Origin: Gemella haemolysans
GTDB lineage: Bacteria; Bacillota; Bacilli; Staphylococcales; Gemellaceae
Length of the DNA: 56,183 nt
Assembly: GCF_028308085.1 (NCBI RefSeq)
Contig: NZ_JAQMFS010000062.1
Span: forward strand, 1 to 56,183
Reading direction: 5' to 3'
Notes under the pieces: generated by a model
What the model was told of the DNA's origin: nothing
What the model saw: only the letters and a program-made list of their open reading frames with translations
Database searches by the model: none
Shown: piece by piece, positions 1-9,096 of the stretch
Layout of the letters: each line of letters begins with the position of its first letter
Position numbering within the stretch: position 1 is the stretch's first letter
Translations under genes and position numbers: made by a program

Positions 1-36
1 TCGTCCTGAGCCAGGATCAAACTCTCCAAATAAATT
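1..36 (-). rRNA. rrs: 16S ribosomal RNA, 5' end (partial)
   Basis: Read on the minus strand, the window edge carries the universal 5' start of 16S rRNA (GGAGAGTTTGATCCTGGCTC). The gene runs out of the window to the left, so only about 36 bases are present. The exact mature 5' end is estimated by analogy with other Bacilli. Confidence 0.95.
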
Positions 37-142
37 TGTTAGCTTGATTAGCTCATTAAAAAGTTTTATAGTTTCTTTTTAAAACTGTCCTTTTTGGAAT
101 TAACGTTGACTTAATTCGTTTAGTTTTCAATGTTCAAAATAA

Positions 143-216
143 TGGAGCGGGTGATGAGAATCGAACTCACAACATCAGTTTGGAAGACTGAGGTTTTACC
201 ACTAAACTACACCCGC
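143..216 (-). tRNA. tRNA-Gly(TCC)
   Basis: The minus strand folds as a 74-nt cloverleaf: acceptor GCGGGTG pairs with CACCCGC, the T loop reads GTTCGATTC, and the anticodon loop CTTCCAA gives anticodon TCC. The 3' CCA is encoded. It lies about 107 bp upstream of the 16S gene and downstream of two strong promoters, so it is probably co-transcribed as the first gene of the rRNA operon. Confidence 0.95.
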
Positions 217-258
217 ATTATTTAATTTCTTTTTAAATGTTTGTTCAACACTTAAATT

Positions 259-287
259 ATTTTATCATTTTTAGAAGTTTTTGTCAA
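259..287 (-). promoter_or_regulatory. rRNA operon promoter P2
   Basis: On the minus strand there is a perfect -35 TTGACA (282-287), a 17-bp spacer and -10 TAAAAT (259-264) preceded by TG. It is the promoter nearest to tRNA-Gly and 16S. Confidence 0.85.
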
Positions 288-350
288 GAACTTTTTTTAA
301 TTTTTTAAAAAAGTTTTTTCGAGAACTTCTTGTCGTTTTAAGACTTATTA

Positions 351-379
351 ATAATATCATTTCTTTTATTTTTTGTCAA
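351..379 (-). promoter_or_regulatory. rRNA operon promoter P1
   Basis: A second minus-strand promoter with -35 TTGACA (374-379), 17-bp spacer and -10 TATTAT (351-356) with an extended TG. Tandem promoters are usual for rRNA operons. Confidence 0.85.
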
Positions 380-497
380 GAGTTTTTTTGAAAATTCTTA
401 ACATTTAATATTTTGAAATGTTTTATTGTTCGTCTTCTCTATCAGAAGACTTTTATTATTCTATCATCAGTTTTATATTATGTCAATAGAAAATAAA

Positions 498-541
498 AAA
501 AAAGTTTAGAAAATTTCATTTTTTCTCTTTCTAAACTTTTT
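498..541 (-). terminator. ccpA terminator
   Basis: An AAAGTTTAGAAA/TTTCTAAACTTT stem with T-runs lies just after the ccpA stop codon. It is symmetrical enough to work on both strands. Confidence 0.75.
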
Positions 542-564
542 CTTCTATAAGATATGTTTTTTTT

Positions 565-1605
565 TTATTTGGTAGTTTGTCTATGAACTATTCTATAAGG
601 TAGATTCATTTCATTTTCTTTTACATTAAATTCTTCTAATTCTACCTCATCTATTTCTTCACCCTTACGTTTTGCTTTTTCAATATCAATTATTTTTGTT
701 AGTACACGCATTGATACTGCACCGATATCAAAGATTGGTTGGAATACTGAAGAAATTTTCGGTCTTGTCATGTTTATTAGTTTTGTATTTTCTAATGAAA
801 GGATTTGTAAATCACCTGGAATACTAACACCTAAATCTAGTGCTTGTTGCATTATAGCTAGTGCTACTTCATCAAACATAGTAATTACTACTTCCGAATC
901 GATATTACTTAATGCTTTATACAGTTTATTGCTTTCTTTATATGTTCTATATCCATCAATTATGTTTTGTGGTTTGAACTCTACTTTTTCTGAAGCAAGG
1001 GCATCTTTGTATCCTTTTATCAGTCTTTGAGTTTTTTGGCTTTCATATTTATCTATTACTAATGAAATATTTTTAGATCCTTTTGCTAAAAATTCTTTCG
1101 TTACATCGTATGCTGCTTTTTCGTAATCAATATTTACTGCATAGAAATCAGAATCTGTTCCTAGGTTTCCTGCTAATACTACTGGTATTTGAATATCTTG
1201 TAAGTAATTTTTTGAACTGTCTGATAGTGAATGACCTAGGTAAATAATTCCATCTACTTGTTTACTTACAAATGAAGCGAAGATATTTTTTTCAATTTCT
1301 TTATCATCACATGAGTTTGCTAAAATAATGTTATATTTATACATATTAGCTACTGATTCAATACCACTAACTATTTCCGCTGAAGATAAGTCTGCTATAT
1401 CTGGTAATACTATACCAATAGTTGTTGTTTTTTTACTAGCAAGTCCTCTGGCAACAGCGTTAGGTGTATATCTTAATTTTTTGATAACCTCTTGTACACG
1501 TAGTCTTGTATCTTCTTTTACGTTTGGATTATTATTAACAACCCTAGAAACTGTCGCCATCGATACTTTTGCTTCTTTTGCTACGTCATATATCGTTATT
1601 GTCAT
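565..1605 (-). CDS. ccpA: Catabolite control protein A (LacI family)
   Basis: Global regulator of carbon catabolite repression; with HPr-Ser-P it binds cre sites. The 346-aa product has the LacI-type HTH at the N-terminus (TIYDVAKEAKVSMATVSRVVN), a hinge helix ending around residue 60 (PNAVARGLASKKT) and a periplasmic-binding-protein-like effector domain (TIGIVLPDIADLSSAEIVSGIE). Length and the NNNPNVKEDTR segment are typical of CcpA. The ATG follows an AGGAG box. It is transcribed alone from its own promoter and ends in a terminator. A promoter-overlapping cre candidate at nanA suggests one local target. Confidence 0.93.
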   Translation of the reverse strand: MTITIYDVAKEAKVSMATVSRVVNNNPNVKEDTRLRVQEVIKKLRYTPNAVARGLASKKTTTIGIVLPDIADLSSAEIVSGIESVANMYKYNIILANSCDDKEIEKNIFASFVSKQVDGIIYLGHSLSDSSKNYLQDIQIPVVLAGNLGTDSDFYAVNIDYEKAAYDVTKEFLAKGSKNISLVIDKYESQKTQRLIKGYKDALASEKVEFKPQNIIDGYRTYKESNKLYKALSNIDSEVVITMFDEVALAIMQQALDLGVSIPGDLQILSLENTKLINMTRPKISSVFQPIFDIGAVSMRVLTKIIDIEKAKRKGEEIDEVELEEFNVKENEMNLPYRIVHRQTTK

Positions 1606-1673
1606 AGTTTTTCTCCTCTACTTTTTTACTTTAAATTTTTTTGATAACTTTAAAAACCTTTTCATCCGTATAT

Positions 1674-1702
1674 ATTGTACCAAATTTTTTTCTATAAGTC
1701 TA
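1674..1702 (-). promoter_or_regulatory. ccpA promoter
   Basis: Minus strand: -35 TAGACT (1697-1702), 17-bp spacer, extended -10 TGGTACAAT (-10 hexamer 1674-1679), about 70 bp upstream of the ccpA start. Confidence 0.65.
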
Positions 1703-1800
1703 GTATTTGAAAATAATTTTTTCTATATTTTTTTATTTTCAAAAAACGTTTACTTCCCTTTAATATTAATATTCATTTTATTGAAATAATATAAAAAAGA

Positions 1801-1844
1801 AGAGTTAAATTCTCCTTAAAAATTTAAGATTAGAATTTAACTCT
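1801..1844 (-). terminator. ldh terminator
   Basis: A perfect 13-bp inverted repeat (AGAGTTAAATTCT at 1801-1813 and its complement at 1832-1844) follows the ldh stop and leads into a T-rich tract on the minus strand. Confidence 0.85.
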
Positions 1845-1862
1845 CCTATAATTTTCTTTAAA

Positions 1863-2816
1863 TTATGCTTCTAAAGATGCGTATGCTTTTTCTAAAGTTT
1901 CTTTTAATACTTTAGCAGAGTGTTGCATTTTAGCTGTTTCTTCTTCAGTTAAGTCTAATTCTACTACTTCACGAACACCTTCGCGTCCAACGATAGCTGG
2001 AGTTCCGATATATAATCCGTCGATTCCGTAGTGTCCATCACAGTATCCACTTACTGCAAGCTCAACGTTTTCGTCACGTAAGATAGCTTTAACGATTGTG
2101 AATAATGCAAGTCCGATTGCGTAATAAGTAGCACGTTTACGGTTAATTACTTCGTATGCAGCACGCATAACTTTTTCTTCTACATCAGCGAAGTCTTCTT
2201 TAGTGTATTTAGAAGTTTCTAAGAATCTGTCGAATTGTTTTCCGTAAACATTTACGTTACTCCATGCAGCAAGTTGAGTGTCTCCGTGTTCCCCAATGAT
2301 ATATCCACGAACACTGCTTGGTGCTAATCCTAATTTGTCTCCTAAGATGTAACGGAATCTTGAAGAGTCAAGAGTTGTACCAGATCCAACGATTCTGTTT
2401 CTTGGGAATCCAGTGAATTTTTGTAAAGCGTTAGTTAATACGTCTACTGGGTTAGATGCAATAACGATAACTCCATCGAATCCAGAAGCAACGATTTGGT
2501 CTGACATATCTTTAACAACTTTAATGTTTTTGTCAACTAGGTCAAGACGAGTTTCACCTGGTTTTTGTGGAAGACCTCCAGCGATTACGATAACGTCTGC
2601 ATCAGCACATTGTTCATATCCACCTGAAGTTACTTTAATAGGTGGTACTAAAGCTCCACCGTGGTTAAGGTCCATTGCTTCACCTTCAGCTTTTTCAGCG
2701 AAGAAGTCGATTAATCCAAGTTCTTCACAAAGTCCACTTGAATATAATTGATAAGCAAAGCTCATCCCTACCATTCCTGCTCCTATTAAAACAACTTTTC
2801 TATTTTTCGCTTTCAT
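1863..2816 (-). CDS. ldh: L-lactate dehydrogenase
   Basis: Cytosolic NAD-dependent enzyme reducing pyruvate to L-lactate, regenerating NAD+ in fermentation. The 317-aa protein has the Rossmann glycine motif GAGMVG (residues 12-17), the substrate loop QKPGETRLDL (around 84-93), the GSGTTLDSSRFR segment with Asp150/Arg153, and the catalytic His178 in IGEHGDTQ. Length is normal for the family. An AGGAGG-type ribosome site precedes the ATG. It is monocistronic, with its own terminator and an upstream extended -10 promoter. A lone strong ldh fits a homofermentative lifestyle. Confidence 0.97.
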   Translation of the reverse strand: MKAKNRKVVLIGAGMVGMSFAYQLYSSGLCEELGLIDFFAEKAEGEAMDLNHGGALVPPIKVTSGGYEQCADADVIVIAGGLPQKPGETRLDLVDKNIKVVKDMSDQIVASGFDGVIVIASNPVDVLTNALQKFTGFPRNRIVGSGTTLDSSRFRYILGDKLGLAPSSVRGYIIGEHGDTQLAAWSNVNVYGKQFDRFLETSKYTKEDFADVEEKVMRAAYEVINRKRATYYAIGLALFTIVKAILRDENVELAVSGYCDGHYGIDGLYIGTPAIVGREGVREVVELDLTEEETAKMQHSAKVLKETLEKAYASLEA

Positions 2817-2943
2817 AAGAAAACCTCCATTAATATATATAGTTTTAGATATTTTTTAAGTAATTATTTTTACTATTTTATTTTTATGGGATAAAATACT
2901 ATAACAACTCTTATTAAAGTACGCATATCTCATTTCCCTTAGA

Positions 2944-2949
2944 ATTATA
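2944..2949 (-). promoter_or_regulatory. ldh -10 element
   Basis: Minus-strand TGATATAAT (extended -10) lies about 130 bp upstream of the ldh start. No good -35 is visible. The remaining AT-rich sequence to 3345 (about 400 bp) shows no gene. Confidence 0.5.
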
Positions 2950-3348
2950 TCACACTATTGGAAAAAAAGAAAGTGTTTTTATTGCCTTTATTTATGCTAT
3001 CTTGTTATTAATCTAAACAAATTTTCATATATTTTTTGAAATTTTTATAGTGTTTTATCTTTTGAAAATAAAGCGTTTTCCTTTTGTTATCTTTGTTTAT
3101 GCATATACTTTTAGTACAAGATAATTTTCTAATTTTATTATAATTAGTACATTTTTTAAGGTTAAATTTTTTAAAAAAATTTTATTTATTTTCTTTATTT
3201 TTCTACTTGTACTATTTATATTTATTTTTCTGTATTTATGTTTCTTTTAAGTGTATTAGTTATTTACTATTATTTCTTCCTACTGTAATATTACAGCTTT
3301 ATGTTTTTCTTGTTAGTATTCTACATTTATCTATTCATTTTCATAGAA

Positions 3349-3379
3349 AAAGAGGCTCAAATTATTCTTGAACCTCTTT
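3349..3379 (-). terminator. Terminator of the CynX-type transporter gene
   Basis: Inverted repeat AAGAGGCTCAA / TTGAACCTCTT followed by a T-rich tract on the minus strand, just after the stop codon at 3386. Confidence 0.8.
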
Positions 3380-3385
3380 CTTAAG

Positions 3386-4576
3386 TTATTTTTCTATTAT
3401 ATTTCCTTTTGAACTACAGTGTACTAGTGTTACTAATAATACCGCAGCAGTTAAAATTAATACATATAATCCTTTATTCCAATCTGAAATATCTCTAATG
3501 TATCCTAGTAATGGTGGAAATACTGCAGCTAATAAATATCCTCCTGATTGAGCTAATCCTGAAATATCAGCCGCTTCTCTTTCATTTCTTGATTTAGCAG
3601 AGAATAGATACATTACGTAAGAGAATGATCCTCCCCCAGCTAAGGCGAAGATAATAATAAAGATTAACATTATTGCGAAATTTCCGTTCGTATATAGCAT
3701 TCCTACTAATGATACTAAGTATCCTATAGTAATAACTACTGGAATAATTAGTTTATTATGTAGTTTATCCGCTAAAATCGGAACGATAAATGTTGATGGA
3801 AATTGCGCGAACTGGCTTATAGATAATAATAATCCTGCAGTTTCTGGTGTGAAACCTTTACTAATCATTATTTCTGAAAACCAAGAAACACTACAATAAA
3901 ATAGTGCTGATTGCAGCCCCATACTTAGCATAATAGTCCACATTTTTGAATGTTTAAAGTATCCATGTACTTTCTCATGACTATCTTTCACTTCACTTAC
4001 ACTACTATTTTTCGACATTGCTGTGTATACAAAAATATTAATTACAGCTATAACTAACCAAATATTAACAGCAAGACCTGTTGAGAATTTTTCTCCACCG
4101 ATATTTGTACTTAAGATTGGGTAGCTAATACCAGCTGCAACTGCAGCCCCTACATTCATAACCACTGCATAAAATCCTGTCATAAGACCTAGTTTTTCTG
4201 GATAATATTTTTTTACCAATCCCGGTAATAACACGTTACCTACCGTTATTCCTACTCCAATTATAAATGTCGTAAGAAAGAATACATATGTATTGATGTA
4301 GAATCTTAACGCTAATCCGATACTTATTGTTATAACAGCTAATAATAATGTTTTTTCTAATCCAGCTTTGTTTGAAAGTTTTGCTACCATAGGACTAAAA
4401 ATTGCAAAAGCTATTAATGGGATTGTTGTAATAAATCCTGCCACTGTATTATTTATTTCTAATATAGATTTTAATGGCCCTAATATTGCCCCAACTGATG
4501 TTATAGGGGTTCTTAATATAAGACTTAAAAAGATAACACCGAGTATAATTAATATACTATTCGATTTTTTTGTCAT
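3386..4576 (-). CDS. MFS transporter, CynX/NimT family
   Basis: A 396-aa, roughly 12-segment membrane protein of the major facilitator superfamily. The start LILRTPITSVGAILGPL and the block GNVLLPGLVKKYYPEKLGLMTG are hallmarks of the CynX/NimT branch (cyanate, 2-nitroimidazole and YycB/YeaN-like exporters). The actual substrate cannot be read from sequence. The ATG has a strong GGAGGAA site. It is monocistronic, ends in its own terminator, and its upstream region is filled with repeat elements, so the promoter may lie within or next to repeat DNA. Confidence 0.85.
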   Translation of the reverse strand: MTKKSNSILIILGVIFLSLILRTPITSVGAILGPLKSILEINNTVAGFITTIPLIAFAIFSPMVAKLSNKAGLEKTLLLAVITISIGLALRFYINTYVFFLTTFIIGVGITVGNVLLPGLVKKYYPEKLGLMTGFYAVVMNVGAAVAAGISYPILSTNIGGEKFSTGLAVNIWLVIAVINIFVYTAMSKNSSVSEVKDSHEKVHGYFKHSKMWTIMLSMGLQSALFYCSVSWFSEIMISKGFTPETAGLLLSISQFAQFPSTFIVPILADKLHNKLIIPVVITIGYLVSLVGMLYTNGNFAIMLIFIIIFALAGGGSFSYVMYLFSAKSRNEREAADISGLAQSGGYLLAAVFPPLLGYIRDISDWNKGLYVLILTAAVLLVTLVHCSSKGNIIEK

Positions 4577-4627
4577 TGTTCCTCCTTGTTAACATAGAAA
4601 AAGGAGTGATTTTACAATTAAGAGTTA

Positions 4628-4680
4628 GGGAGTAATTTAAAAGTCGATATTTCTAAGAAATCAATTTTATCGAATCTCCC
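4628..4680. repeat. Partial palindromic intergenic repeat (hairpin I)
   Basis: A diverged hairpin-I unit (starting GGGAGTAATTTAAAAGTCG and ending CGAATCTCCCC) sits directly next to the full element at 4686. Confidence 0.6.
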
Positions 4681-4685
4681 CGCAA

Positions 4686-4858
4686 GGGAGTGACTCAAAA
4701 ATCGCGATTTCATAGAAATCGATTTTGTCGAGTCACCCCCGCACAGTTTATTAGATATCTAAAGAGCTTTTACAAAGCTCTTTAGATATCAATAAACCAC
4801 TGCGTCTATGTGTTCCCATATGAACTTTGTTAAATTTTAAGGCTTTTGGGTCAGCCCC
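4686..4858. repeat. Palindromic intergenic element, full copy A
   Basis: About 173 bp. It starts with hairpin I (GGGAGTGACTCAAAAATCG... to ...GAGTCACCCCC), then hairpin II (GTTTATTAGATATCTAAA... to ...TTTAGATATCAATAAACC), then a tail ending CTTTTGGGTCAGCCCC. The tail end is an imperfect inverted repeat of the start. It has the same three-part structure as copies at 12989, 32573 and 40599. Confidence 0.8.
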
Positions 4859-4944
4859 ATTCTGTTTATGAGCTCCCATATAAACTTTTTTAAAATTTAG
4901 CACTTTTGTGTCAGTACTTTTTCCTTATTATGTAAAATCTCCCC

Positions 4945-5025
4945 TACACAGTTTATTAGATACCCACCAAGTTGCTAAAAAACTCGTTGAATATCTAATA
5001 AATAACTACATTTTTATGTTTAAAT
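4945..5025. repeat. Partial element (hairpin II)
   Basis: A further diverged hairpin II: CAGTTTATTAGATA... to ...GAATATCTAATAAATAAC, just downstream of dnaN. It may act as the dnaN terminator. Confidence 0.55.
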
Positions 5026-5042
5026 TTAATTTTTATACTTTA

Positions 5043-6182
5043 TTAGTAAGTTCTTACAGGTAAAATCAATTCGATAATTTCTCTGTGGTAGTCACTTGGC
5101 TGAATGATAAATGCTGTTAGTTCCCCAGAAAACTTAACGATAATTTCTTCAGCAGCAACAGCAGATACCGCATCTTTTAAATATTTACCAGATACAGAAA
5201 TTTCAAATTTATCATCTTCTAATGTAGATGAAACTTTTAATTCTTCTACAGCACTTCCTAAATCTTTAGATTGAGAAGAAACTTCTAATAGATTATCAGT
5301 AACTACTAATTTAATAATATCATCTTTATCTTCTCTACTCATTAATGCAACCCTATCTACAGCATTAAAGAATTCTCTACTGTTTGCTACAAATGTACAT
5401 TCAAAAACAGTAGGAATAAGTTTATTAGTATTAGGATAGTTTCCGCTAATTAATAATACTGTATAAACTACATTTTGGTAATAAAGAACTATTCTGTTAT
5501 TTTCATAGAAGATTTCTACTTGATCTTTTCCATTTTCTATCATTCTTTGGAAATAAGTTAAAGCTTTTCTAGGAATAATTAAATTAAACTCTTTATTACT
5601 ATCTTCATCATTAAGTGTAACTTGTCTTCTACTTAGACGATATGAGTCAGTAGCTGTAGCTGTTAAAATTTTGTTACTTAATGAGAAGTTTACCCCTTCT
5701 AAAATAGGTCTTTGATCATTAGGAGCTGTACAGAATACTGTTTCTTTAATAATATCATTAAAAACATTAGCTTCTAATTTAAGACTATTTTCTTTAGAAA
5801 TAACTGGGAATTCTGGATAATCATTTGCATCATATCCTTTTACGTTAAATTCACTTTTTCCTGATTTAACTAATATATTATTTTCTATTGTTTCTATTTC
5901 TATTAAATCAGTAGGTGCTTTTCTAATAATTTCTATAAAATTACGAGATGGTAAAACTACTTGACCTTCTTCTTCAATAGTTATAATTTCTTTATCATCT
6001 TCATAACTATTTATTGAATATTCAACAGATACTAAAGAATCACTTGCTTTTAATATAAGTTGATCTTTTTCTAATTCTATTTTAATACCTTTTAAAATTT
6101 CAAAAAGAGAATTAGGTGCTATTACTCTTGATACGTGATTTAAGCCATCAAGAAAATTTGATTTAGTTATAGTAAATTTCAT
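5043..6182 (-). CDS. dnaN: DNA polymerase III beta subunit (sliding clamp)
   Basis: Ring-shaped processivity factor that tethers the replicative polymerase to DNA. The 379-aa product shows the three-fold clamp architecture: N-terminal MKFTITKSNFLDGLNHVSRVI, a central domain with RPILEGVNFSLSNKILTATATDSYRLSRR, and the C-terminal end LILPVRTY typical of DnaN. Length is normal. The ATG follows AAGGAGAAAAA. It lies 157 bp downstream of dnaA on the same strand. The next gene is not recF, which usually follows dnaN in Bacilli. Confidence 0.97.
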   Translation of the reverse strand: MKFTITKSNFLDGLNHVSRVIAPNSLFEILKGIKIELEKDQLILKASDSLVSVEYSINSYEDDKEIITIEEEGQVVLPSRNFIEIIRKAPTDLIEIETIENNILVKSGKSEFNVKGYDANDYPEFPVISKENSLKLEANVFNDIIKETVFCTAPNDQRPILEGVNFSLSNKILTATATDSYRLSRRQVTLNDEDSNKEFNLIIPRKALTYFQRMIENGKDQVEIFYENNRIVLYYQNVVYTVLLISGNYPNTNKLIPTVFECTFVANSREFFNAVDRVALMSREDKDDIIKLVVTDNLLEVSSQSKDLGSAVEELKVSSTLEDDKFEISVSGKYLKDAVSAVAAEEIIVKFSGELTAFIIQPSDYHREIIELILPVRTY

Positions 6183-6339
6183 TTTTTCTCCTTATATATA
6201 ATATATATTTAATAAAATAATAATAATAAGGCCTGTAAAAACTGTGGAAAACTAAAGATAGCTCAAAAATATTGAATTTTCACTTGTTAATAACTTGTTA
6301 AAAAAGTTTTGAATATCTATAGTAGAATTTAACAGGCTT

Positions 6340-7824
6340 TTAAATTTTTCCTAAACGTTCTTTTATTACTTCTATATCTTCAAAAATTTCAGGATTTTCA
6401 TCTTTGCTAAGTTTTGCAATTTTATTAAATGAATAAAGAATAGAAGTATGATCTTTATTGAAGCAATCTCCTATTGAAGGGAATGATAAAGTTGTAAGTT
6501 CCCTACATAGATAAATAGCTATATTTCTAACCTGAACGACTTCCTTTTTACGAGAAGATGAAAGAATATCATCAACCTTGATTTTATAGAAATCAGCACA
6601 CACATTAATAATGTTCTCAGGTGAGATATTTTTTCTAGGTGAAGTTTTAGCACTTTTTAATATTTCCTCGGCAATACTAAGTGAAGGTTGTTCATGTTTA
6701 GATGTTGCCGTAAATTTAATACGCTTAAGAACTCCTTCAAGCTCTCTTATATTAGAAGATACGTTACTAGAAATATAAGTAAGCGTTTCTTCATCTAGTT
6801 TAATATCGAACTGTTCGCATTTAAATTTAATAATCGCCATACGAGTTTCGAAGTCAGGTGGTGTAATATCTGCAGTTATCCCCTGACTGAATCTAGTAAC
6901 CAATCTATCTTCCAAATCATTAAGTTGAGATGGAGAGCGATCACTTATAAGAACGATTTGTTTTTGATTCATTTGTAGTTCATTAAATGTATGGAAAAAT
7001 GCGTTTTGTGTTTCTGTTTTACCTGATAAAAATTGAATATCATCGATTAAAAGAGCATCTACATCACGGTATTTTCTTCTAAAGTCTTCATCCGCATTAG
7101 TATAATTGTTCTTGTCTTTCATTGGTTTAATAGAAGCAAGAAACTCATTTAAGAATTTTTCAGAAGATATACACTCTATTTTAAAATCAGGGAAATTAGC
7201 TTCCATTTCATTACCAATAGCATGAAGTAAGTGAGTTTTCCCTAGTCCAACACCTCCGTATATAAATAGAGGGTTGTATATTCCACCAGGAGAAACAGCT
7301 ACGTTCCAAGCTATATTATGAGTAAAAGCATTCCCTTCCCCTACTACAAAGTTTTCAAATGTATAGTTTTTATTCAGCGTAGGGTTTTTTTTGCTCGCTA
7401 TAATATTTTTATTAGGTTCAGGTTTTTTATAATCTTCTAGAGGGAAAGTTTGTTTTTGATAAAAATGTTGAGCTCCAGAAGGTTTGTCACCTTGAAGGAA
7501 ATTCTGTCTAATTAAGTTTTCTGCTGCTGGTTTTTCATCATCAACATGAGGCGTAATTAGAGGAAGATCGTTATCAAGGGAAGTATATTCTATATTGAAA
7601 TCAAATCCAGTATTTTTCTTTAGTATTTCTTTTAATTTTTGATCATAAGCACTTTGAATAAATTGAGAAATAAGGGCTTCTTTACTAGTAATAACAATAG
7701 ATTTCTTCATAAAATCGACGTTATCGATAGAAGCACTAGAAAACCAGGTATCAAATACATGAGGATCTACAGTGCTTTTTAGTTCACGAAGAATTATTTC
7801 CCATAAGAAATTAGAATTACTCAA
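6340..7824 (-). CDS. dnaA: Chromosomal replication initiator DnaA
   Basis: AAA+ ATPase that binds DnaA boxes and melts oriC. The 494-aa protein has domain I (1 to about 85), a variable linker (about 85-150), the AAA+ core with Walker A GGVGLGKT (190-197) and Walker B DALLIDDIQF, and a C-terminal DNA-binding domain with the signature DHTSILYSF. The chosen start is a TTG at 7824, nine bases after a strong AAGGAGG site; no better ATG is in frame. The non-ATG start may limit expression. oriC lies directly upstream. Confidence 0.97.
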   Translation of the reverse strand: MSNSNFLWEIILRELKSTVDPHVFDTWFSSASIDNVDFMKKSIVITSKEALISQFIQSAYDQKLKEILKKNTGFDFNIEYTSLDNDLPLITPHVDDEKPAAENLIRQNFLQGDKPSGAQHFYQKQTFPLEDYKKPEPNKNIIASKKNPTLNKNYTFENFVVGEGNAFTHNIAWNVAVSPGGIYNPLFIYGGVGLGKTHLLHAIGNEMEANFPDFKIECISSEKFLNEFLASIKPMKDKNNYTNADEDFRRKYRDVDALLIDDIQFLSGKTETQNAFFHTFNELQMNQKQIVLISDRSPSQLNDLEDRLVTRFSQGITADITPPDFETRMAIIKFKCEQFDIKLDEETLTYISSNVSSNIRELEGVLKRIKFTATSKHEQPSLSIAEEILKSAKTSPRKNISPENIINVCADFYKIKVDDILSSSRKKEVVQVRNIAIYLCRELTTLSFPSIGDCFNKDHTSILYSFNKIAKLSKDENPEIFEDIEVIKERLGKI

Positions 7825-8405
7825 TGAAATACCTCCTTAAAAAAATATATAAATAATTATAGCATAAACTGTTAATAAAATAAAACGATAGTTATTAACA
7901 AGTTGTTAACAGAAGTTTTTAACTATGTTAATAAAAAACTAAGAAAAAGCTGTGAATATGTTAAATTTAAATAAAAATAATTAAATATTAAAGAGTTTCT
8001 TATAAGTTATTAACAAAGATTAAAGCTGATAGAAATATAAATTAAGAGTTTTTCACACACAATTCACACCTGTGAATAACTTTTTCTTGTTAATTTGTTA
8101 ATAACTTTTAAAATCTGTTAAAAACTCGTGAAATATATAATTTGTTTATTTCAGAAATATAAGTTTTTAACAAAAAATTGTGAATAACTATTAATAAACT
8201 GTGAATAAGTATAACAGGCATATACTTAAATATTTTTTTATAGTTTTTAAGGATTTATTAACAATTATATTAATTTTATGTGTTTTATTGTGAATCTATA
8301 TTAATATACTAAAAGAAATATTACTCATAAATAGAGATAAAATGACTGCCATTTAGAATATTTTTCTTTAAGAAAATATTTTTTTTGAAAAAATGAGGTT
8401 TTTGC
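7825..8405. other. oriC: Chromosomal replication origin oriC
   Basis: A 580-bp AT-rich gap between divergent dnaA and rpmH. It has three exact TGTGAATAA DnaA boxes (8071-8079, 8179-8187, 8200-8208), a near box TGTGAATAT (7951-7959) and many TTAATAA/GTTAACA-type variants. The boxes share one orientation. Position next to dnaA and strand polarity of the flanking genes support the call. An extended -10 for dnaA (TGCTATAAT, minus, 7856-7861) lies at the left edge. Confidence 0.9.
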
Positions 8406-8434
8406 TTGATAAATTATTTTAGATATGTTAAACT
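8406..8434 (+). promoter_or_regulatory. rpmH promoter
   Basis: -35 TTGATA (8406-8411), 17-bp spacer, extended -10 TGTTAAACT (hexamer 8429-8434), 55 bp before the rpmH start. Confidence 0.6.
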
Positions 8435-8489
8435 AATTCAGTTATTACATCTATCTAAGTTAAAGAAAAGAAAACTCGAGGAGGACAAA

Positions 8490-8624
8490 ATGAAACGTAC
8501 GTATCAACCAAATAAAAGAAAACATTCAAAAGTACACGGATTTAGAGCTAGAATGAGCACTAAAAACGGAAGAAATGTATTAGCAAGACGTAGAGCTAAA
8601 GGAAGAAAAGTTCTTTCAGCTTAA
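8490..8624 (+). CDS. rpmH: 50S ribosomal protein L34
   Basis: A 44-aa basic protein of the large ribosomal subunit: [18 protein letters not shown] followed by [20 protein letters not shown], the complete L34 signature. The ATG at 8490 has a GAGGAGGA site; an upstream in-frame start is not credible. rpmH next to oriC and followed by rnpA is the conserved bacterial arrangement. Confidence 0.97.
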   Translation: MKRTYQPNKRKHSKVHGFRARMSTKNGRNVLARRRAKGRKVLSA

Positions 8625-8636
8625 TGTTTGCACTGA

Positions 8637-8666
8637 GGGTATCACGAAAGTGGTACCCTTTTTTTA
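8637..8666 (+). terminator. rpmH terminator
   Basis: GGGTATCAC-GAAA-GTGGTACCC stem with a stable GAAA tetraloop followed by seven T. Located between rpmH and rnpA, it may attenuate rnpA, as L34 is needed in larger amounts. Confidence 0.85.
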
Positions 8667-8749
8667 TTAGTCAGTCCTAAAAAATATGAAAGATAGTTGT
8701 AAAAAAGTAAATAAACTGTTAAAATATTAGTGTTAAGAAAGGTTTTAAA

Positions 8750-9094
8750 ATGAAAAAAGAATATAGAGTAAAAAGAAGTCAAGATTTCGATAATATAATA
8801 AGAAAAAAACAATCTTTTGCGAATAGACAGTTTGTTATTTATTATCAAAAAAATAATTTAGACCATATGCGTTTAGGAATTTCTGTTAGTAAAAAATTAG
8901 GAAAGGCCTTCGAACGTAATAAAATAAAAAGATATATACGAGAAACTTTTAAAACAAGAAAAGAATATGTAAAAAACTATGATATAATAGTAATTGCAAG
9001 ACCTGGTGCTAAAGAAATGCCGTTTTTAGAATTTGGTAGCAGCATCGATCATGTTTTAAAAAGATCAAAACTTATGAAAGTGAAGAGGAGTTAA
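8750..9094 (+). CDS. rnpA: Ribonuclease P protein component
   Basis: Protein subunit of RNase P, which with its RNA removes 5' leaders from pre-tRNAs. The 114-aa basic product has the signature block GISVSKKLGKAFERNKIKRYIRE (about residues 43-65) with the conserved R-N-K-I-K-R. Start ATG follows GAAAGG. It sits after rpmH and 2 bp before jag. The membrane insertase gene yidC, normally between rnpA and jag, is absent. Confidence 0.95.
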   Translation: MKKEYRVKRSQDFDNIIRKKQSFANRQFVIYYQKNNLDHMRLGISVSKKLGKAFERNKIKRYIRETFKTRKEYVKNYDIIVIARPGAKEMPFLEFGSSIDHVLKRSKLMKVKRS

Positions 9095-9096
9095 GA

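Noticed and set aside
3000-3020. TTGTTATTAATCTAAACAA as a Rex site for ldh
   Set aside because: Only the outer TTGT/ACAA fit; the core GTG...CAC is missing.
3061-3085. Possible cre site upstream of ldh (AGGAAAACGCTTTAT on the minus strand)
   Set aside because: Two mismatches at key outer positions and more than 100 bp upstream of the -10; too weak.
6183-6339. Additional DnaA boxes or a second origin between dnaA and dnaN
   Set aside because: Only poor matches such as TGTGGAAAA; the clear boxes are all upstream of dnaA.
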